Below, piece by piece: positions 52,131 to 64,000 of a stretch of DNA of 64,000 nucleotides. Under the pieces are notes generated by a model. The model was not told where the DNA came from, ran no database searches, and worked only from the letters and a program-made list of their open reading frames with translations. Position numbers and translations under genes: made by a program. Within the stretch, counting starts at the first letter, position 1. The number at the start of each line of letters is the position of its first letter. The stretch comes from Magallana angulata (taxonomy: Eukaryota > Mollusca > Bivalvia > Ostreida > Ostreidae), in assembly GCF_025612915.1 (NCBI RefSeq), contig NC_069111.1, forward strand, positions 19,435,301 through 19,499,300, written 5' to 3'.

Positions 52131-54848
52131 ATTTCACTGTACATCGCACATTCGTAAGAATAATTCGGTGAAACGTTCCATCTAAACTGGCAAAGTCTCT
52201 CGTCTCTCGACGGGATAGATCAATCAAACACGAATGAATTCTTTGTTTTGACCCTATACTTTTGGAGCAATTTGTTATAATAAAGAAATAAAGGCAAGTA
52301 CATACAGATTTATATACTTCAAAATATATTACCCTAGGACCCTTAATTGTTTAAGACATATATGTAAATCTAGCAACATCTTTAAGAAAGAGATATATTT
52401 CTTAAACTAAAGATGCTTGATATCAGACTACATCATCTTTTTTTGGTATATACTTATGTCTGCAAAAATACATGTATTTAATCAAATATTCTTTAAGAGA
52501 TCCGATTGCCTTTTATAGAGCCATGGAGAGACGGTATCTTTTTCAATTTAAGACTTTTTTCAAATGTGAGTTAATCATGCTTTCAGTGTTCTTTTATTCT
52601 ATTCTTTTGACGTTGAAAATCTATGGTTATTTTGTAATTTATTAACACTTTTAATACTTACTAACTTAGAGCACCCCTTCCCGTGTGTTCCAACTGCAAA
52701 ACTAAAAATATTTATAATATAAAATTAATGTTCAAAAATGTATACATTATTCAATTTGACAACTTGCCAAATCCGAAAGAAGCATGTCAAAATATACAGA
52801 CCTGAATGCATGTACAGGCACGTGACATAAAGGTGGTTGCGATTTGGGTTGACCCGTTTATGTCAACTGTCCTATATCCAATAATCACATATTGAAAAAA
52901 TAACAAACTGGCCTCTCAAGATTTTAGGGATAGTATGCAAAATTTACATGTTTATGACAACTTCATAATCACATCGATCAAAATTCAAATTTTTTTAAAA
53001 ATAAAGATCTAAAACTGCCCCCTCCACAGAATAGAAATATGAAGTATGTTTTTACTATGATTATTATTGTTTTACTTTAAAATGTCTTGGTCTGACCCCC
53101 CCCCCTTCCCCTCCACACCAACACACTTTCAAACTTTCAATAAGGCTGCTATATGCTGAGTATTACTGTACAGATCTTTTCATCAGGTTACCCGGACATG
53201 CCCGAGGAGCTGTTATTGCAGACGCTGTTCCAGAAGTACAATAAAAATGCCCGACCGGCAACGGTCCGTATGCCTGTAGTTAACATCGACCACAGCATGG
53301 ACCTCATCCGTATCAACAGCTTTGTATGCAGTTTTCATTTAAACAATAAAATGCTTTCTTTGGTGATTCATTCGGGATATGATGGTAGCGACATTGCAGA
53401 AAAAATACATAACCCGCTTTAGCATGATTTATCAAATTTGAAAGCATTTTATTGTTTATATTAACATCTTGCTTTCAACTAATTAATAAATTGATTATGA
53501 AAAGTAAGTAAAATTCACTAAATTACTGTTAATGGTCATAAATACGTTAGCTAACAGAAACAGCCAAATCGTCTCTTGTGAGACTTAGAATCTGACATCA
53601 TCATGATTATTTCGTGCAGTCCGTGATTTTTCTTAGGTCGCTGTAGGTTGCGACCAACTGATAAACAGGGCTTGTCAATTTCACTCCTGTCAGTCTCAGC
53701 CGCCGTAGATTTCGACCAATCGATAAACGGGGCTAGTAGACTTCAGTCTGTCTATTTCTGTAGAGCTATGAATTAACCATAAGTTTCCGTAAGAAATAGA
53801 GGGAATAATACAAACAAACAAAAACAAAAGCAACGAGAACAAAAACAGGAGGACATTTAAAATAATTAAATAAAAGCCGTTACAAGTCTATTTATTCAAT
53901 ATTCCTTCATTTGGAACGACCAATAATAAACTGCCTACATGTACCTCTATTGCAGAGTTTTGATACGCTGAAGACGGACGTGTGGGTGACGATGCGATGG
54001 CACGACCCCCGTCTGGTTTGGATGCCAAACAGTTACTTTGGTCTGACGTCATTTAGCATCACCCCAGACATGGTCTGGACCCCAGATGTGACGTTATATA
54101 ACGGGTAATACAAGATTTCTTCCATTAATATGCAAATTGTTGTTAGAAAATTAAATTTAAATTAAGAGAATATTACGACTGAATGATTAAATTAAAACTT
54201 TGGTATCAGTAAGAATATTTCATTTTGTACATACACTTTTATTTTGTACATACGCAATCTGATTAAAATTAGACCTTTCTTCTCGCTCTCTGTTATGTAT
54301 GGTTATCGCTCTTTTCACGAGCGATAACCATACATAACAGAGATCGATATCAGATTGGTACATACATGTACATAGATATGTGTGTCTAGATATAGAAATG
54401 CTTTGTTCATGAACTACGTGTATCTAAATTTATTTTCTCAAGTTATTGTAACAGACTGGGTTTTTTTCTTTGCTCGGAATGTATATCTTTAAATACTTAC
54501 AGAGTCGGTGAAATCCAAAAAGCTGATCTCTCCCGAAGAATTGTTGTCAACAACAACGGAATGGTGCTCTGGCTTTTTCCCGCGCAGCTCGAGAGCACGT
54601 GCGTCACTAGAAATGAAAATGGCGAACATGTCTGTCGCTTGAAGTTTGGTTCATGGACCTACAATGGCCTACAATTAAATCTTACTCACTCGGACAATCA
54701 GTTGGGAATGTCAAACTATTACCCTAATCCTGACTGGGAAATCACAAGCACTAACTCGTTGCGAAACGTGATGAAATACGCGTGTTGTCCGGAACCTTAC
54801 CCAGACATCTCCTATCAGCTGTCCTTCAAAGGGGCAATGAAGGGATAG
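50115..54848 (+). CDS. Gene F: soluble acetylcholine-binding-protein-like (Cys-loop ligand-binding domain only), 231 residues
   Basis: Exons 50115-50178, 53187-53323, 53956-54104 and 54503-54848 (696 bases), phases 1-0-2. Signal peptide MRMSKNFYFILIGLVIICGC, mature start near GYPDMPEE. Aromatic-box residues of the nicotinic/AChBP fold are all present: loop D Trp in VWVTMRW, loop A Tyr in VTLYNG, loop B Trp in GSWTYNG, and loop C YACCPEPY with vicinal cysteines and both Tyr. The Cys-loop is short: 10 residues lie between its cysteines, against 13 in receptors and 12 in Lymnaea AChBP, and the FPFD motif is absent. The protein stops right after the last beta strand (ISYQLSFKG), so it has no membrane helices and should be a secreted, probably pentameric ligand binder. 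In snails AChBP buffers acetylcholine; the ligand here is unknown. Confidence 0.82.
50881..50948. repeat. (GA)n microsatellite in intron 1 of gene F
   Basis: About 34 GA units. A shorter CT run is at 50559-50586 and another GA run at 52073-52128 in the same intron. Confidence 0.95.
51180..51576. mobile_element. GGCGTCGGAA-ended repeat, copy 1, in intron 1 of gene F
   Basis: It starts GGCGTCGGAACC and ends TTGCTTCCGACGCC, an inverted terminus. The interior has several C runs followed by ACTTTTT or ACGGATTAGGA, so it looks built from repeated sub-units. Confidence 0.55.
51620..51937. mobile_element. GGCGTCGGAA-ended repeat, copy 2
   Basis: TGCGTCGGAACCGACCCC at the left and CAATTTGCTTCCGACGCC at the right. 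Same family as the copy 44 bases upstream, so the intron holds a tandem pair. Confidence 0.55.
53632..53745. repeat. Diverged ~65-base tandem repeat in intron 2 of gene F
   Basis: GGTCGCTGTAGGTTGCGACC...GATAAACAGGGCTTGT is followed by a diverged second unit, CCGCCGTAGATTTCGACC...GATAAACGGGGCTAGT. Confidence 0.5.
54287..54343. repeat. 25-base-pair perfect hairpin in intron 3 of gene F
   Basis: Arms 54287-54311 and 54319-54343 begin TCTCTGTTATGTATGGTTAT and are perfect inverses around a 7-base loop. Outside them CAATCTGAT and ATCAGATTG also pair, and TACATAC lies beyond both ends, so the whole of 54256-54361 looks like a small foldback element with a target duplication. Confidence 0.6.
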
Positions 54849-55927
54849 ATCAACATACACAGAACATGGACAAAACCTTTTTTTATTACTCTAAAATATC
54901 AAACTAAATCTGTCAACTAATGCAGTTCGTTCCAATGTATTTGTTGTCTTCCAACTTTACTGTGTATTGCAATATATTGGAAAGTTGGTTGAATGCTCCA
55001 CAGCTTTACATGTAAATTGCACTTTTTGTTGGAAGTTTTGTTACGCAAACTTTGATACAAATGCAACTTAAAACATTTGCCTTCTGAATTGTATTTTTTT
55101 TACCAATTTGGCCAAATGATTGACAACAAAGTTAAATGTACCCTTGAATCTTTTTTGATTGTTTTGGGCAGAATTACTTTCATCATCAGAATAATAAATT
55201 AAACAAAGAAATGATGAGAATGGTACATGTAAATTAATGCTCTTTGAGGACTTTTTGTCCGCACTGAAAGGCTTTTTACAGTTGTTCGTGAAATGTAAAA
55301 CTCTTTAATTGAGGAGACTTGTACATCCGAAGTACATTTGTATAAGGCACTTTACACCAGGATAACTTGATGACGGTACCTATATTACACAGCTGATGTA
55401 TCGATCGGTATTTAGCAGTGCATATTACTCAGTATTGTTTTAAAAAAAATACAATGTAATGTCATATAAACGGTATAAATGTATACTGAGAATAACTGCA
55501 ATATTATTTTTGATTCACTTTTATACATTCATTACAGCAAGTATTTATGAATCAGAAATTATTGAGTAACGCAGTTTTTCTCCAAAATTAATTACAGATT
55601 AAATATACAATGATGGAGGCCATAGCTAATGATACAATCATACTAGTATATACTAAATAAAGTTCAAATAATGACCATTCCAAACAATTTTTGACCACCA
55701 GGCTTCCTCCATTCCAAACAATTTTTGACCACCAGGCTTCCTCCATTGTCACAATGTACTGAAGTCAATCCCCTCATTCTAGCTTGCTACATAAATGTCA
55801 CGATAACTACCAGAATTAGAGAAAATTTGTGTATTAATTTGAATCAAGTTTTTACAATCAATAATATGTTAATGATGCAACAATGAGAATTGGACAATGA
55901 GGAAGATTGAATGTTTATAATAGCTAT
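54849..55927. other. Intergenic between genes F and G
   Basis: No gene. A 34-base unit (CAAACAATTTTTGACCACCA...) is tandemly doubled at about 55676-55743. Confidence 0.5.
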
Positions 55928-55934
55928 TATATAG
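55928..55934 (+). promoter_or_regulatory. TATA box before the 56.0 kb signal exon
   Basis: TATATAG, 66-72 bases upstream of the ATG at 56000. This matches the spacing seen for gene E. Confidence 0.4.
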
Positions 55935-55999
55935 AGGGTCGTATATTTTGCACGAATTAGAAATCAACTGGACTTTAAACTTTTCACATCCCTTTCACA

Positions 56000-56057
56000 A
56001 TGATGTCAACGAATTTTTGCGTTTTTATTGGAACTGTTCTAGTTTGTGGCTGTATTG
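56000..56057 (+). CDS. Alternative first (signal) exon of gene G
   Basis: MMSTNFCVFIGTVLVCGC ends in phase 1 at G/GTAAGA. It resembles exon 1 of gene F (ending VCGCIG against ICGCVG) more than the 57.0 kb exon does. It could splice to 59897 (GYPDMPEE) to make the same mature protein as the 57.0 kb exon. Otherwise it is a leftover of a lost third gene. Confidence 0.5.
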
Positions 56058-56106
56058 GTAAGAATATGGTTTGGGACTTTATAAACAATTTAAATTAAAA
56101 CTGTTT

Positions 56107-56300
56107 TAGCTCACCTTAACTGAAGGTTCAAGTGAACTTTTCTGATCATCTGTGTTCATTCGTTCATCTGTCTGTCTGTAAACGTTTTTACATTTTTGAC
56201 TTCTTCTCTACAACCACTGGACCAAATTTAACCAAACTTAGTACAAAGAATCTTTAAGGAAAGGGAATTTTAAATTGTTAAAATAAGGGCAAAACTGTTT
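56107..56300. repeat. Dispersed repeat of the TTTAGCTCACCT type
   Basis: TAGCTCACCTTAACTGAAGG followed by CTTTTCTGATCATCTG and GACTTCTTCTCTACAACCAC. I recall this motif series from many bivalve sequences; this is from memory and was not searched. The right border is uncertain. Confidence 0.4.
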
Positions 56301-57007
56301 TGTAAAGGGAGATTATTGCGAAACATTAAAAATAGGATATGTGTCTTTAAATAATGAAAATATTTACACCAAAGTTTGTATATAGATTGATTATAATTTT
56401 TTAAAATCGAACTAATACTGGACTCCCAGAAAGGGTTCAAAGTTTAACATAGAAATATATCGGAAAATGATTAACAATCTTTTTCTCAAGAACTACAAAG
56501 CTACAAATTGTGAGATTACTGTGCAAGCATTATAAATAAGTTATGTTGAAGAGAAACACAAATGTGTACTCTAATTAATCTAGAGAGTCGGTGACACGTA
56601 ATTTGTCCCCATTCTAAAATTTAACAACATCTACATAATTTTTTAAATTAAGAATAAAGGGGTTGGAAAGGAAATGTTTTAATTAAACCTGGGACTTACC
56701 ATCGGCGTTTTATTTTAAATTAATTTATTTTGCATTGACTGTTATGCAGGATGTCTTTGCATAATTACCACAATGTGTTTGGAATTAAACCTAAATTTTA
56801 GTTTGCTTCGCGAATGTCACTAATATGTTTCAGAAAACGTTTGAAGCAGGATTTACCTTAAATATTGTGCTACGGACGTAGAGGAATATCAATTACTCAT
56901 ATACTCTAGCAGACGATACACGGCGAAACAATCTAAGGCAATTACATCGTCTGTGTGCCTTTTAGAATCAAATACAAAATTCTAGCTACATATGCACATT
57001 TCTAAAA

Positions 57008-57271
57008 ATGTGTAGAAAATTCCTCCTTCAAGTTGTTTTAATCGGACTTTTTATAATCGGTGGCTGTAATGGTAAGTGAGTTTATAAAGATGCATTTTAT
57101 AAGCGATAGACTGCAATTTGCATGAACACTTGCTTTTTGTTTACAAGTACAGAATGGATATAGTTTGATAAGCATTAAAATAAAATTGACAGAAAAGATG
57201 TACCAAGCTTTCAGCAACCAGCATTCGTTTGAAATTTTTCAGTAAAAATAAATTTGGCAACGTGCACTGCC

Positions 57272-57364
<93 letters not shown>

Positions 57365-60300
57365 AGAAACATAAGCATGCTGTAACATTCGCATAATTAT
57401 ATTGCATTAGGTGTTATTTATGTTAGAAATTGCATTCATTATTATAAAAAGCTCAATATATCAGACGTTTTGCACGTCTATTGTCACAGTTTTGACTGGC
57501 AGTAGACCTTTATTAAGACAGGTTACTGAGTACAGTTTTATGGGTGTGGACGACCCACAGGGTTCATCAAAAAACTCTGTGTACGTCTAATATTATACAG
57601 AGATAATTTCTTTTGATAAAACAAACATATATATTCTTGTAATTGCACTAGAATTAAACATATATATTCTTGTAATTGCACTAGAATTAAACACCCTTTT
57701 GTAGATCGTAGGTACGCAAAGAATACCATCAATCGTACAACATAATACAACGTCCTATAAACATAAACCTTATTTAGACAAATTTTTTCTAGATATGTTA
57801 TTCAAGTTTATTAATCACGGGCGCTTTTTCTAGTTTTATTCGTATAAATTATGCAGAAGATACATAAAGCAAAATATGAAAATTAAATCTCCAGTTAAGT
57901 ACATGTATATCATTTTATTAGAAGAAGCACACTGTTAAGACGAAACGTGTTTAAATTAATTTTTTTTTCATTATTATTTTTTTTTTGCATTTTAACTACA
58001 TCTGTGTAAAAAAAAACCCTTTTTATCGCGTAACTCAATGATATACCTAGCTGTAAAGGTAGTGAATGCAGAATTAAATTTTAAACTGCATTCTTATTTT
58101 TGGCAACTTTATATTCATTAACATCGTCAGTCATAGTACGAATCTAAAGATGCTCTATAGATGTATTAAGATTCACCATTATGAAGTTGTATGTTTAATT
58201 GTAAACTTAGAGCAAAATAATATTCTGAGGTTGTTAAGTTATGGTTTAAACACATCTACACCAAAGGTCTACACACAAAAACCCCGTCACCTGTGACTTT
58301 TCATACCTCCGACCTGTGGTTACCTGGTTATTGTCAACCGCTCGGCGGTCATGGTCAACCGACCTGCCAATGATAATGTCATCAAAATATGGCTGGTAAA
58401 ATCAGGTGAAATCTTTGGTGGCATATTTGATTATATCTGTCCCCTGTGTGAAAGTTATTTTTCAATCAGATAAGTATGGTGGCATATTTCTGCCCCCAAC
58501 ATGCTAGATAAATTATGTTCAACATGCAATTTAATTATGTCGACATGCAAGATAATTATGTTAACATGCAAGTAACAAATCTTTTTAGATGATCTGAATT
58601 TTTATGGGTTAAAAGACTAACTAATGCCGGACTCTGGCATCATAGATGCAAGTTGCAACATTATGATGACAACATGCGACTTTTTTATGTCGGAAAACGA
58701 ACCCTTTTCATTACATATTCTAATGTTAATTTTCATACATGTCACCCTCTTCTAACAGTAGTCTAATATGCTTACCCAAATACAAACATATCTTTTCTTG
58801 ATAGTTGTGATTGCATCAAATTCATGGAAATTACAGCTTCAAGTCTGTACAACATAAGTAGCAGTTATAAGCATGTGTATGGTAATAAATAAAGATCTTT
58901 TTAAAGAAAGAAAATCCAACGTCTTTCCCAAAATACCCGGGAAATTTTAACATCACAATAACTTAATGATAATATATTATAATAGCATTTGAATATCATT
59001 TGATCAATTTGTTTTCGCAGTTCAAAAATCGCGTTCAATTACCAGTCACCTTCAACATGGAAACATGTGTTATAGTGAAACACTCTCACTTATGTCTTAT
59101 CAAGATGTCTATATTCTATATATCATTCCTTCTGTGTACAAATGGTAAATATCATTGTACGCATCTTCTTCAGTTGTAACAATAATAAATTTGGAAACAT
59201 TTACATTTTAAATGTTGAAAATTGTGAATTATCTAAATAACTGTGGTTAAAAAAATAGATTGTGATATAGTTTGTACTGCACAATATTAAAGAAAATGTG
59301 CCTCCAAAAAACAAACCGTGTCACAAAAATCATACCAGAGTCGACCAACATTCATCAAAAATAGGTATGTCTTCGTGTGTTTTATCCCTTTATTGTTCAT
59401 AGGCATAAATTACTCTTAACTATTCCAAATTAGAAAATACATTAAACTGCACTATAATTTGAGCGTATGCTGGTAGGATATAAATTTTCTACAAACCACA
59501 ACTGCCCCCCCCCCCCCCCCAAAAAAAATAAAAATTAGAAAAATAAATAAAAATGTACAAACATCTATTGGTTAGAAGTATTTTTCAAAAGAATATGCAA
59601 CATGACAAAAAGGAGTTTAGATTTATGGTTTCATCTGGATGAAATTTCCAGTCAAGTACTGAAAAATTAAACAAACTTTACTCTATACAATTGTTTTCTA
59701 CTTGATCTTTATTCAGTCTCCAATAAGTTACGTTCTAGTTTAAAGTACGAAAAAAAATGACAAAATTTAAACCTGTGGGTCATAGTCATATTTTTAACTT
59801 CATGTTGCCTAATGAATGCAGATTAATGGCTTGTTGAATTCTTTATGGAATGCAAAGCGATGAACAAACCTCTTTAACTGCATTTTTTACTATCAGGTTA
59901 CCCGGACATGCCTGAGGAGCGGTTGTTGGATGCGCTGTTTCAGAAATACAACAAGAATGCACGACCAGCCACGGTCCTCATGCCTGTAGTGACCGTTGAC
60001 CACGGCATGGATCTTATCCGTATTAACAGCTTTGTATGCAGTACTCAATTTGTTTTTTCGTACAGTTTCAACTTTTTTTCATAAAACAATAAACAATACA
60101 ATAATGTGATTGTTTAACACAGAACAAATCTGATTAAAATCACATTGACAAGACATACATGTATCAATCCAGTATGAAAACCTTGCTAACCTTTTCTTGA
60201 GTTGCGGTTTGTATTTAGGCCAATAGGTGAGGGAATTATTTTTCAATTAAAGTTTGGAAACTTGAAAAACCTTACTTAAAATCGAAAATTGCAATCCCAC

Positions 60301-61591
60301 TGTAGCTTCCTTTTTGCTTTGTGGGTTTGAACAATCTTCACTTTAATTAAAATACCTTTTTTAAAAGCCTTTGTGTTTAGTTACTTTGGTAAAAAATATA
60401 CCTGTATTTTAATTTATCTACCCTTTTTCATTTCTTTCCAATAAAAAAAAACGTGTTTTTCTTCATTAACCTTAAAAAGCATTTTATCAAAAATAATTTG
60501 TGTCTAGTTTGGTTGTATGAATTGACGCTAAAATTTCATTTTTTTAAATTGGATTCATACATATACTGTACTTTTAGGTTTTCGATAACTAAAACACAAA
60601 GAATACTAAAAATTCAAAAGACTTACGTCTATAACAAATTAAGGAACGACGTCGCAACAATGTTAATCTTTTCCATAGACGTAGGGACACTTGAAGCGGT
60701 ACTAAACGGTCTGAGCATGGTCAGGCTCGAAGTTAACCGTGTTTATCGCATAGGGGTGCAAAACTATATTTATGCAAACCAAAACAGTTTCGGTTAGTTT
60801 TATATACTGTCCTTTTTACAGAAAGATAACACACTGAGGACGGACGTATGGGAGAGGATGACGTGGCATGACCCTCGTCTGGTGTGGAACCCAAGCAACT
60901 ACTTTGGTCTGACGTCATTAAGCATTACACCGGATATGGTCTGGACGCCGGATGTGACGTTATATAACGGGTATATCAATTCTTCTTTAGTGGTTGTGTT
61001 AACATTTATAAGCATAGTTTGAAAAAAAAAATTAACGATATATCTCCTATACAGATATAAAGAATATTCGTAACTGATGTATATAATACTAAAAAAAAAA
61101 CACCAAAAGGTATTAATGGTTCACCAGAATGTTCTGTGTGAATAACCATAATAAGATTCGTAAATGAAAAATACACTTTTATGACATGCAGACTATTCGT
61201 TATCCAAATGGCTAAAACATTAAACATTTTTTTGTTAATTTGTAGTGTGGGTGAAATTCAGAAAGCTGATCTTTTCCGGAGAATCACTGTCAACAGCAAC
61301 GGAATGTTACTCTGGCTTTTTCCCGCGCAACTTGAGAGTGCATGCGTTTACAAAAAGAAAAACGGCAAATATGATTGTCGCTTGAAATTTGCTTCCTGGA
61401 CCTACAACGGTCTTCAGTTAAATTTAACCCACACAGACAGACAGCTGGGCATGTCAAACTTCTACCCGAACCCGGACTATGAAATCATGGGTACAAACTC
61501 CACGCTTAACTTGATGAGGTACGCATGTTGTCCAGAACCGTACCCAGACGTGTCCTACCAGGTGTCGTTCAAGGGAGTCGGGAAGGGATAG
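57008..61591 (+). CDS. Gene G: soluble acetylcholine-binding-protein-like, 231 residues
   Basis: Exons 57008-57071 (MCRKFLLQVVLIGLFIIGGC), 59897-60033, 60822-60970 and 61246-61591 (696 bases), with exon lengths and phases 1-0-2 identical to gene F. The mature part is close to F: GYPDMPEERLLDALFQKYNK, VWERMTWHDPRLVW, WTPDVTLYNG, a 10-residue Cys-loop, FASWTYNG, YACCPEPYPD. All loop A-D aromatic residues and the vicinal Cys pair remain, and no membrane segment follows. Differences from F cluster in the Cys-loop (VYKKKNGKYD against VTRNENGEHV), so G is more basic there. The two genes are a tandem duplicate. Other possible first exons lie at 56000 and 59105. Confidence 0.82.
57275..57361. repeat. 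(GA)n(TG)n compound microsatellite
   Basis: About 18 GA units followed by about 25 TG units, in the first intron of gene G. Confidence 0.95.
57623..57688. repeat. 33-base tandem duplication in intron 1 of gene G
   Basis: Two identical copies of a unit starting AAACATATATATTCTTGTAA. Confidence 0.8.
59105..59144 (+). CDS. Possible third first exon of gene G
   Basis: ATG opens MSIFYISFLLCTN and ends in phase 1 at G/GTAAAT, which again fits exon 2 at 59897. It is a short but plausible leader. With only 13 codons, chance is a real alternative. Confidence 0.3.
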
Positions 61592-62165
61592 ACCAAGATA
61601 GAGGGTTAAACAAAACCTTTCTTAAATGATTTTAGACCGATATATACCAATAAAGTTATAATGTAACAATGCATTAATGATCCTTCTGGGTTTTTTTTAA
61701 AATATGGGGAATCGTAACTTTTGTAATATTTCCATGTAAAGTTTTATTGATATATATATCAAATTTTTGTTTGCTCAACATTTAAAATTTCTTTAAAAGC
61801 ATATTCACAGGAATCACGAAAAAGCAAAGCTTCGAATGAAATAACAACAGCATGATATAAAAATACCCTTATATGACAAAGGACAATCTACATAAAATGT
61901 GTGTGTGTTTGTGTGTGTGTGAATAAATTGTTGGGATGGGTGCTAGTCTAGCAGATATTATATCTATTTAAAAAAAAACCAATTTGCCATGTTTATAGGA
62001 AGCAACAAGTTTAATCATTTTTAGTGTGTAGTCAAATAAAATAACGATCCTTGTGCGACATAACAAACAAGAACAATATCGAGTCATGCGTAAAAAGAAC
62101 GGTCATAGACCTTTGTTTCTATTCCGTAGATTAAAATTTGCAATATTAAAAGGCAAACTATGAAG
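61592..62165. other. 3' flank of gene G
   Basis: AATAAA at about 61650, some 60 bases after the stop, is a likely poly(A) signal. A short TG run lies at 61901-61920. Nothing else seen. Confidence 0.4.
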
Positions 62166-63202
62166 TTAAAGGGGCATGGTCACGATTTTGGTCAAAAGGT
62201 TTACGTGGGGCATTCTTAATTATAGGCGAACAAAATTTGAGTGTCATTTGTTGAGTTATAAACGAGTTACAGAACTTACAATTTTTATTACATGTTAACA
62301 AAGCTTTTGAACATTTCAAATTTAGACCTAAAATGAATGTGTTAAAAGTTCAGGGCTAAATTTTACAAAAGAACTTACGACAAAGTCGTAAATATTTACA
62401 GTCTCGTAAAAAGATCTTTAAAGAACAAAATTGACATAAAACCATTTGTTTACAAATATTTCAATTCCCATAATTATATTTTCCAGCCATAAGAATAATT
62501 CATTGATTAGTTGGTGATTAATTAGCATTCATTAATTTGGTCGTAAGTCGTAAGTTCTTTTGTAAAACGCAGCCCAGAACTGTTTCTCTATGCTTAAAAT
62601 GAATAAGAAGATAGACAAATCAGCTTGAACCTATGTAAACAAAAACAGGGCACAAGCCTTGTTTACATGACACAAATTTGTTAGCTCTGCATCTTGCTCA
62701 AAACTTTTAAGACTGACTCTCAAATTTCATTTGATAATTAGTTGCATTTCTAAAGCATTGTAATGATAAAATAGAAAAATAGAATTTGGCGAAAATCGAG
62801 TTTCAATTCACATATGATTAAAAGTGATTTGAATTTTAAATGTTTTTGAAAATTTTGATACCGTCACTTCTGGTTCCGATTTATCGCTGATTTTGTAAAA
62901 AAAAATTGACCCAGTCTGTGCAGATATAACATCAGAAACTATTAGAAATATGAATTTGAAAATGTTGACGGTAGGTAGACTAATGTTTGAAGTTGTGCAT
63001 CATGTAATTTTTTTTATGCAAGTTGTGCCACTGCATTGAGATCGCTGTGACACGAAAATTGGTTACGAATTTTAATCAACATGAATGTTCATACGTAATG
63101 ACCTCTGTCTTTTTCTTAATTCATATTTTGGTAAGACATGTTTAACAAAAGTGGCGAAGAGTTTTTTTCCTACTAAATCAAGAAAAAGGCCTGACCCTTT
63201 AA
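62166..63202. mobile_element. TTAAAGGG-ended repeat, about 1 kb, with a nested MITE
   Basis: Left TTAAAGGGGCATGGTCACG and the inverse of TTAAAGGGTCAGGCC at the right. No coding potential. A second element (62353-62575) sits inside. Confidence 0.45.
62353..62575. mobile_element. Nested MITE with TTTTACAAAAGAACTTACGAC ends
   Basis: GGGCTAAATTTTACAAAAGA at the left and the inverse of GGGCTGCGTTTTACAAAAGA at the right form terminal repeats of about 29 bases. The element is 223 bases and non-coding. Confidence 0.65.
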
Positions 63203-64000
63203 GTTAGGGGCCAAGTGACTCGTGTCTATTATAATTAAATTAAAATTAAAACTATTCAGATTTTGTACCGCATTCTAGAAGCAAAGCTGTTGATCGCAAC
63301 AATATCTAAAAGCTATGACAAAAAATAATTTCCACACCCATCTTTCACGTGGTTAAGGTTTTTAAAGGCAAATCTCCTCGATCTTTGATGCGATGCATAT
63401 AGAGAAGCAGACATAGTTTGATATATATAGTTGTCGAAAAGAAAAGGGTTGTATTGATAATTTAAATCGATTCAACCAATCTTAACACCGATATCCATAG
63501 CTATAAAGAATCTACAGAGCTGGCCACTTAAAAATTGAATCCTCATATCCCAAAAATTTAACGACAATTTTAGATAGTAGGTATAATAACAACAAACAAA
63601 AAATTGTTTGTAAATGTATTCTTAAAATCTATCATGTAGAATCATAAAAAGGGATCTGTCTTAAAGATCCTTAACTGCGAACGGTAGCAGTGTCTACCTG
63701 CCTAACTAAGAGTCATTTTTGATAATTGTCTAAAATAATGATAACATTTATGTATATTTTCACTACATATAAATAATTTGGTTAAACAAAGAGAGATAAC
63801 TTTAAATTAAATTTCGGTTTAAAATAGCTAATTTCATTGGGGGGGGGGGGGGGTTATATAATTATTGTTATTTAGAATATTCATACTATATAAAAGATTT
63901 GTTGTTTCACGGGGGGAACATATGTCTACAAACCAAAATACATTTCAAAATAGCATTTTGCTTTGTTACGTTTCAAAAAATAATAAACAAATATGAATTA
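63203..64000. other. Right edge, no gene seen
   Basis: AT-rich; a G run at 63840-63853. No open frame with splice support. Confidence 0.45.

Overview
The window looks like nuclear DNA from a mollusc, most likely a bivalve such as an oyster. It is AT-rich and intron-rich, full of CT/GA/AT microsatellites and small inverted-repeat elements. It carries a CR1/Jockey-type LINE with a 2A peptide motif, and two genes for soluble acetylcholine-binding-protein-like (AChBP-like) proteins, a family best known from molluscs. The species call is inference. Most genes were rebuilt by hand from splice sites, reading phase and comparison between paralogues. I saw no rRNA, functional tRNA or CRISPR.

Layout. 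(1) 0-9.2 kb, minus strand: two genes for secreted, low-complexity proteins, each with a tiny signal-peptide exon spliced in phase 0 to one long exon. The first runs off the left edge. The second has a stop followed by about 149 more open in-frame codons. Inverted-repeat elements lie between them. (2) 10.3-46.2 kb, plus strand: a tandem array of one five-exon family of secreted, cysteine-poor, N-glycosylatable proteins of about 280 residues (called A, A', B, C1, C2, D, E here). B, D and E look whole. A is whole except for a stop at codon 3. A', C1 and C2 are decayed. The exon phases 2-1-2-1 show that the protein is an internally duplicated two-repeat molecule; its fold may resemble VirK-like domains (uncertain). 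(3) Inside the array, 19.64-34.09 kb holds two near-identical ~5 kb segments (LTR + gene C + LINE 5' part), 9.5 kb apart, separated by the body of a broken Ty3/Gypsy element. This is either a young duplication or a haplotype duplication made by the assembler. (4) 47.8-61.6 kb, plus strand: two AChBP-like genes (F and G) with a ligand-binding domain, all key aromatic residues and the vicinal Cys pair, but no membrane segments. Several spare signal-peptide exons lie upstream of them. (5) 61.6-64 kb: repeats only.

Almost every gene here encodes a protein with a signal peptide, and each family occurs as neighbouring duplicates. The locus is therefore a cluster of fast-duplicating secreted-protein genes. 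Whether the three families work together cannot be told from sequence alone. The A-E family is the best candidate for something undescribed.
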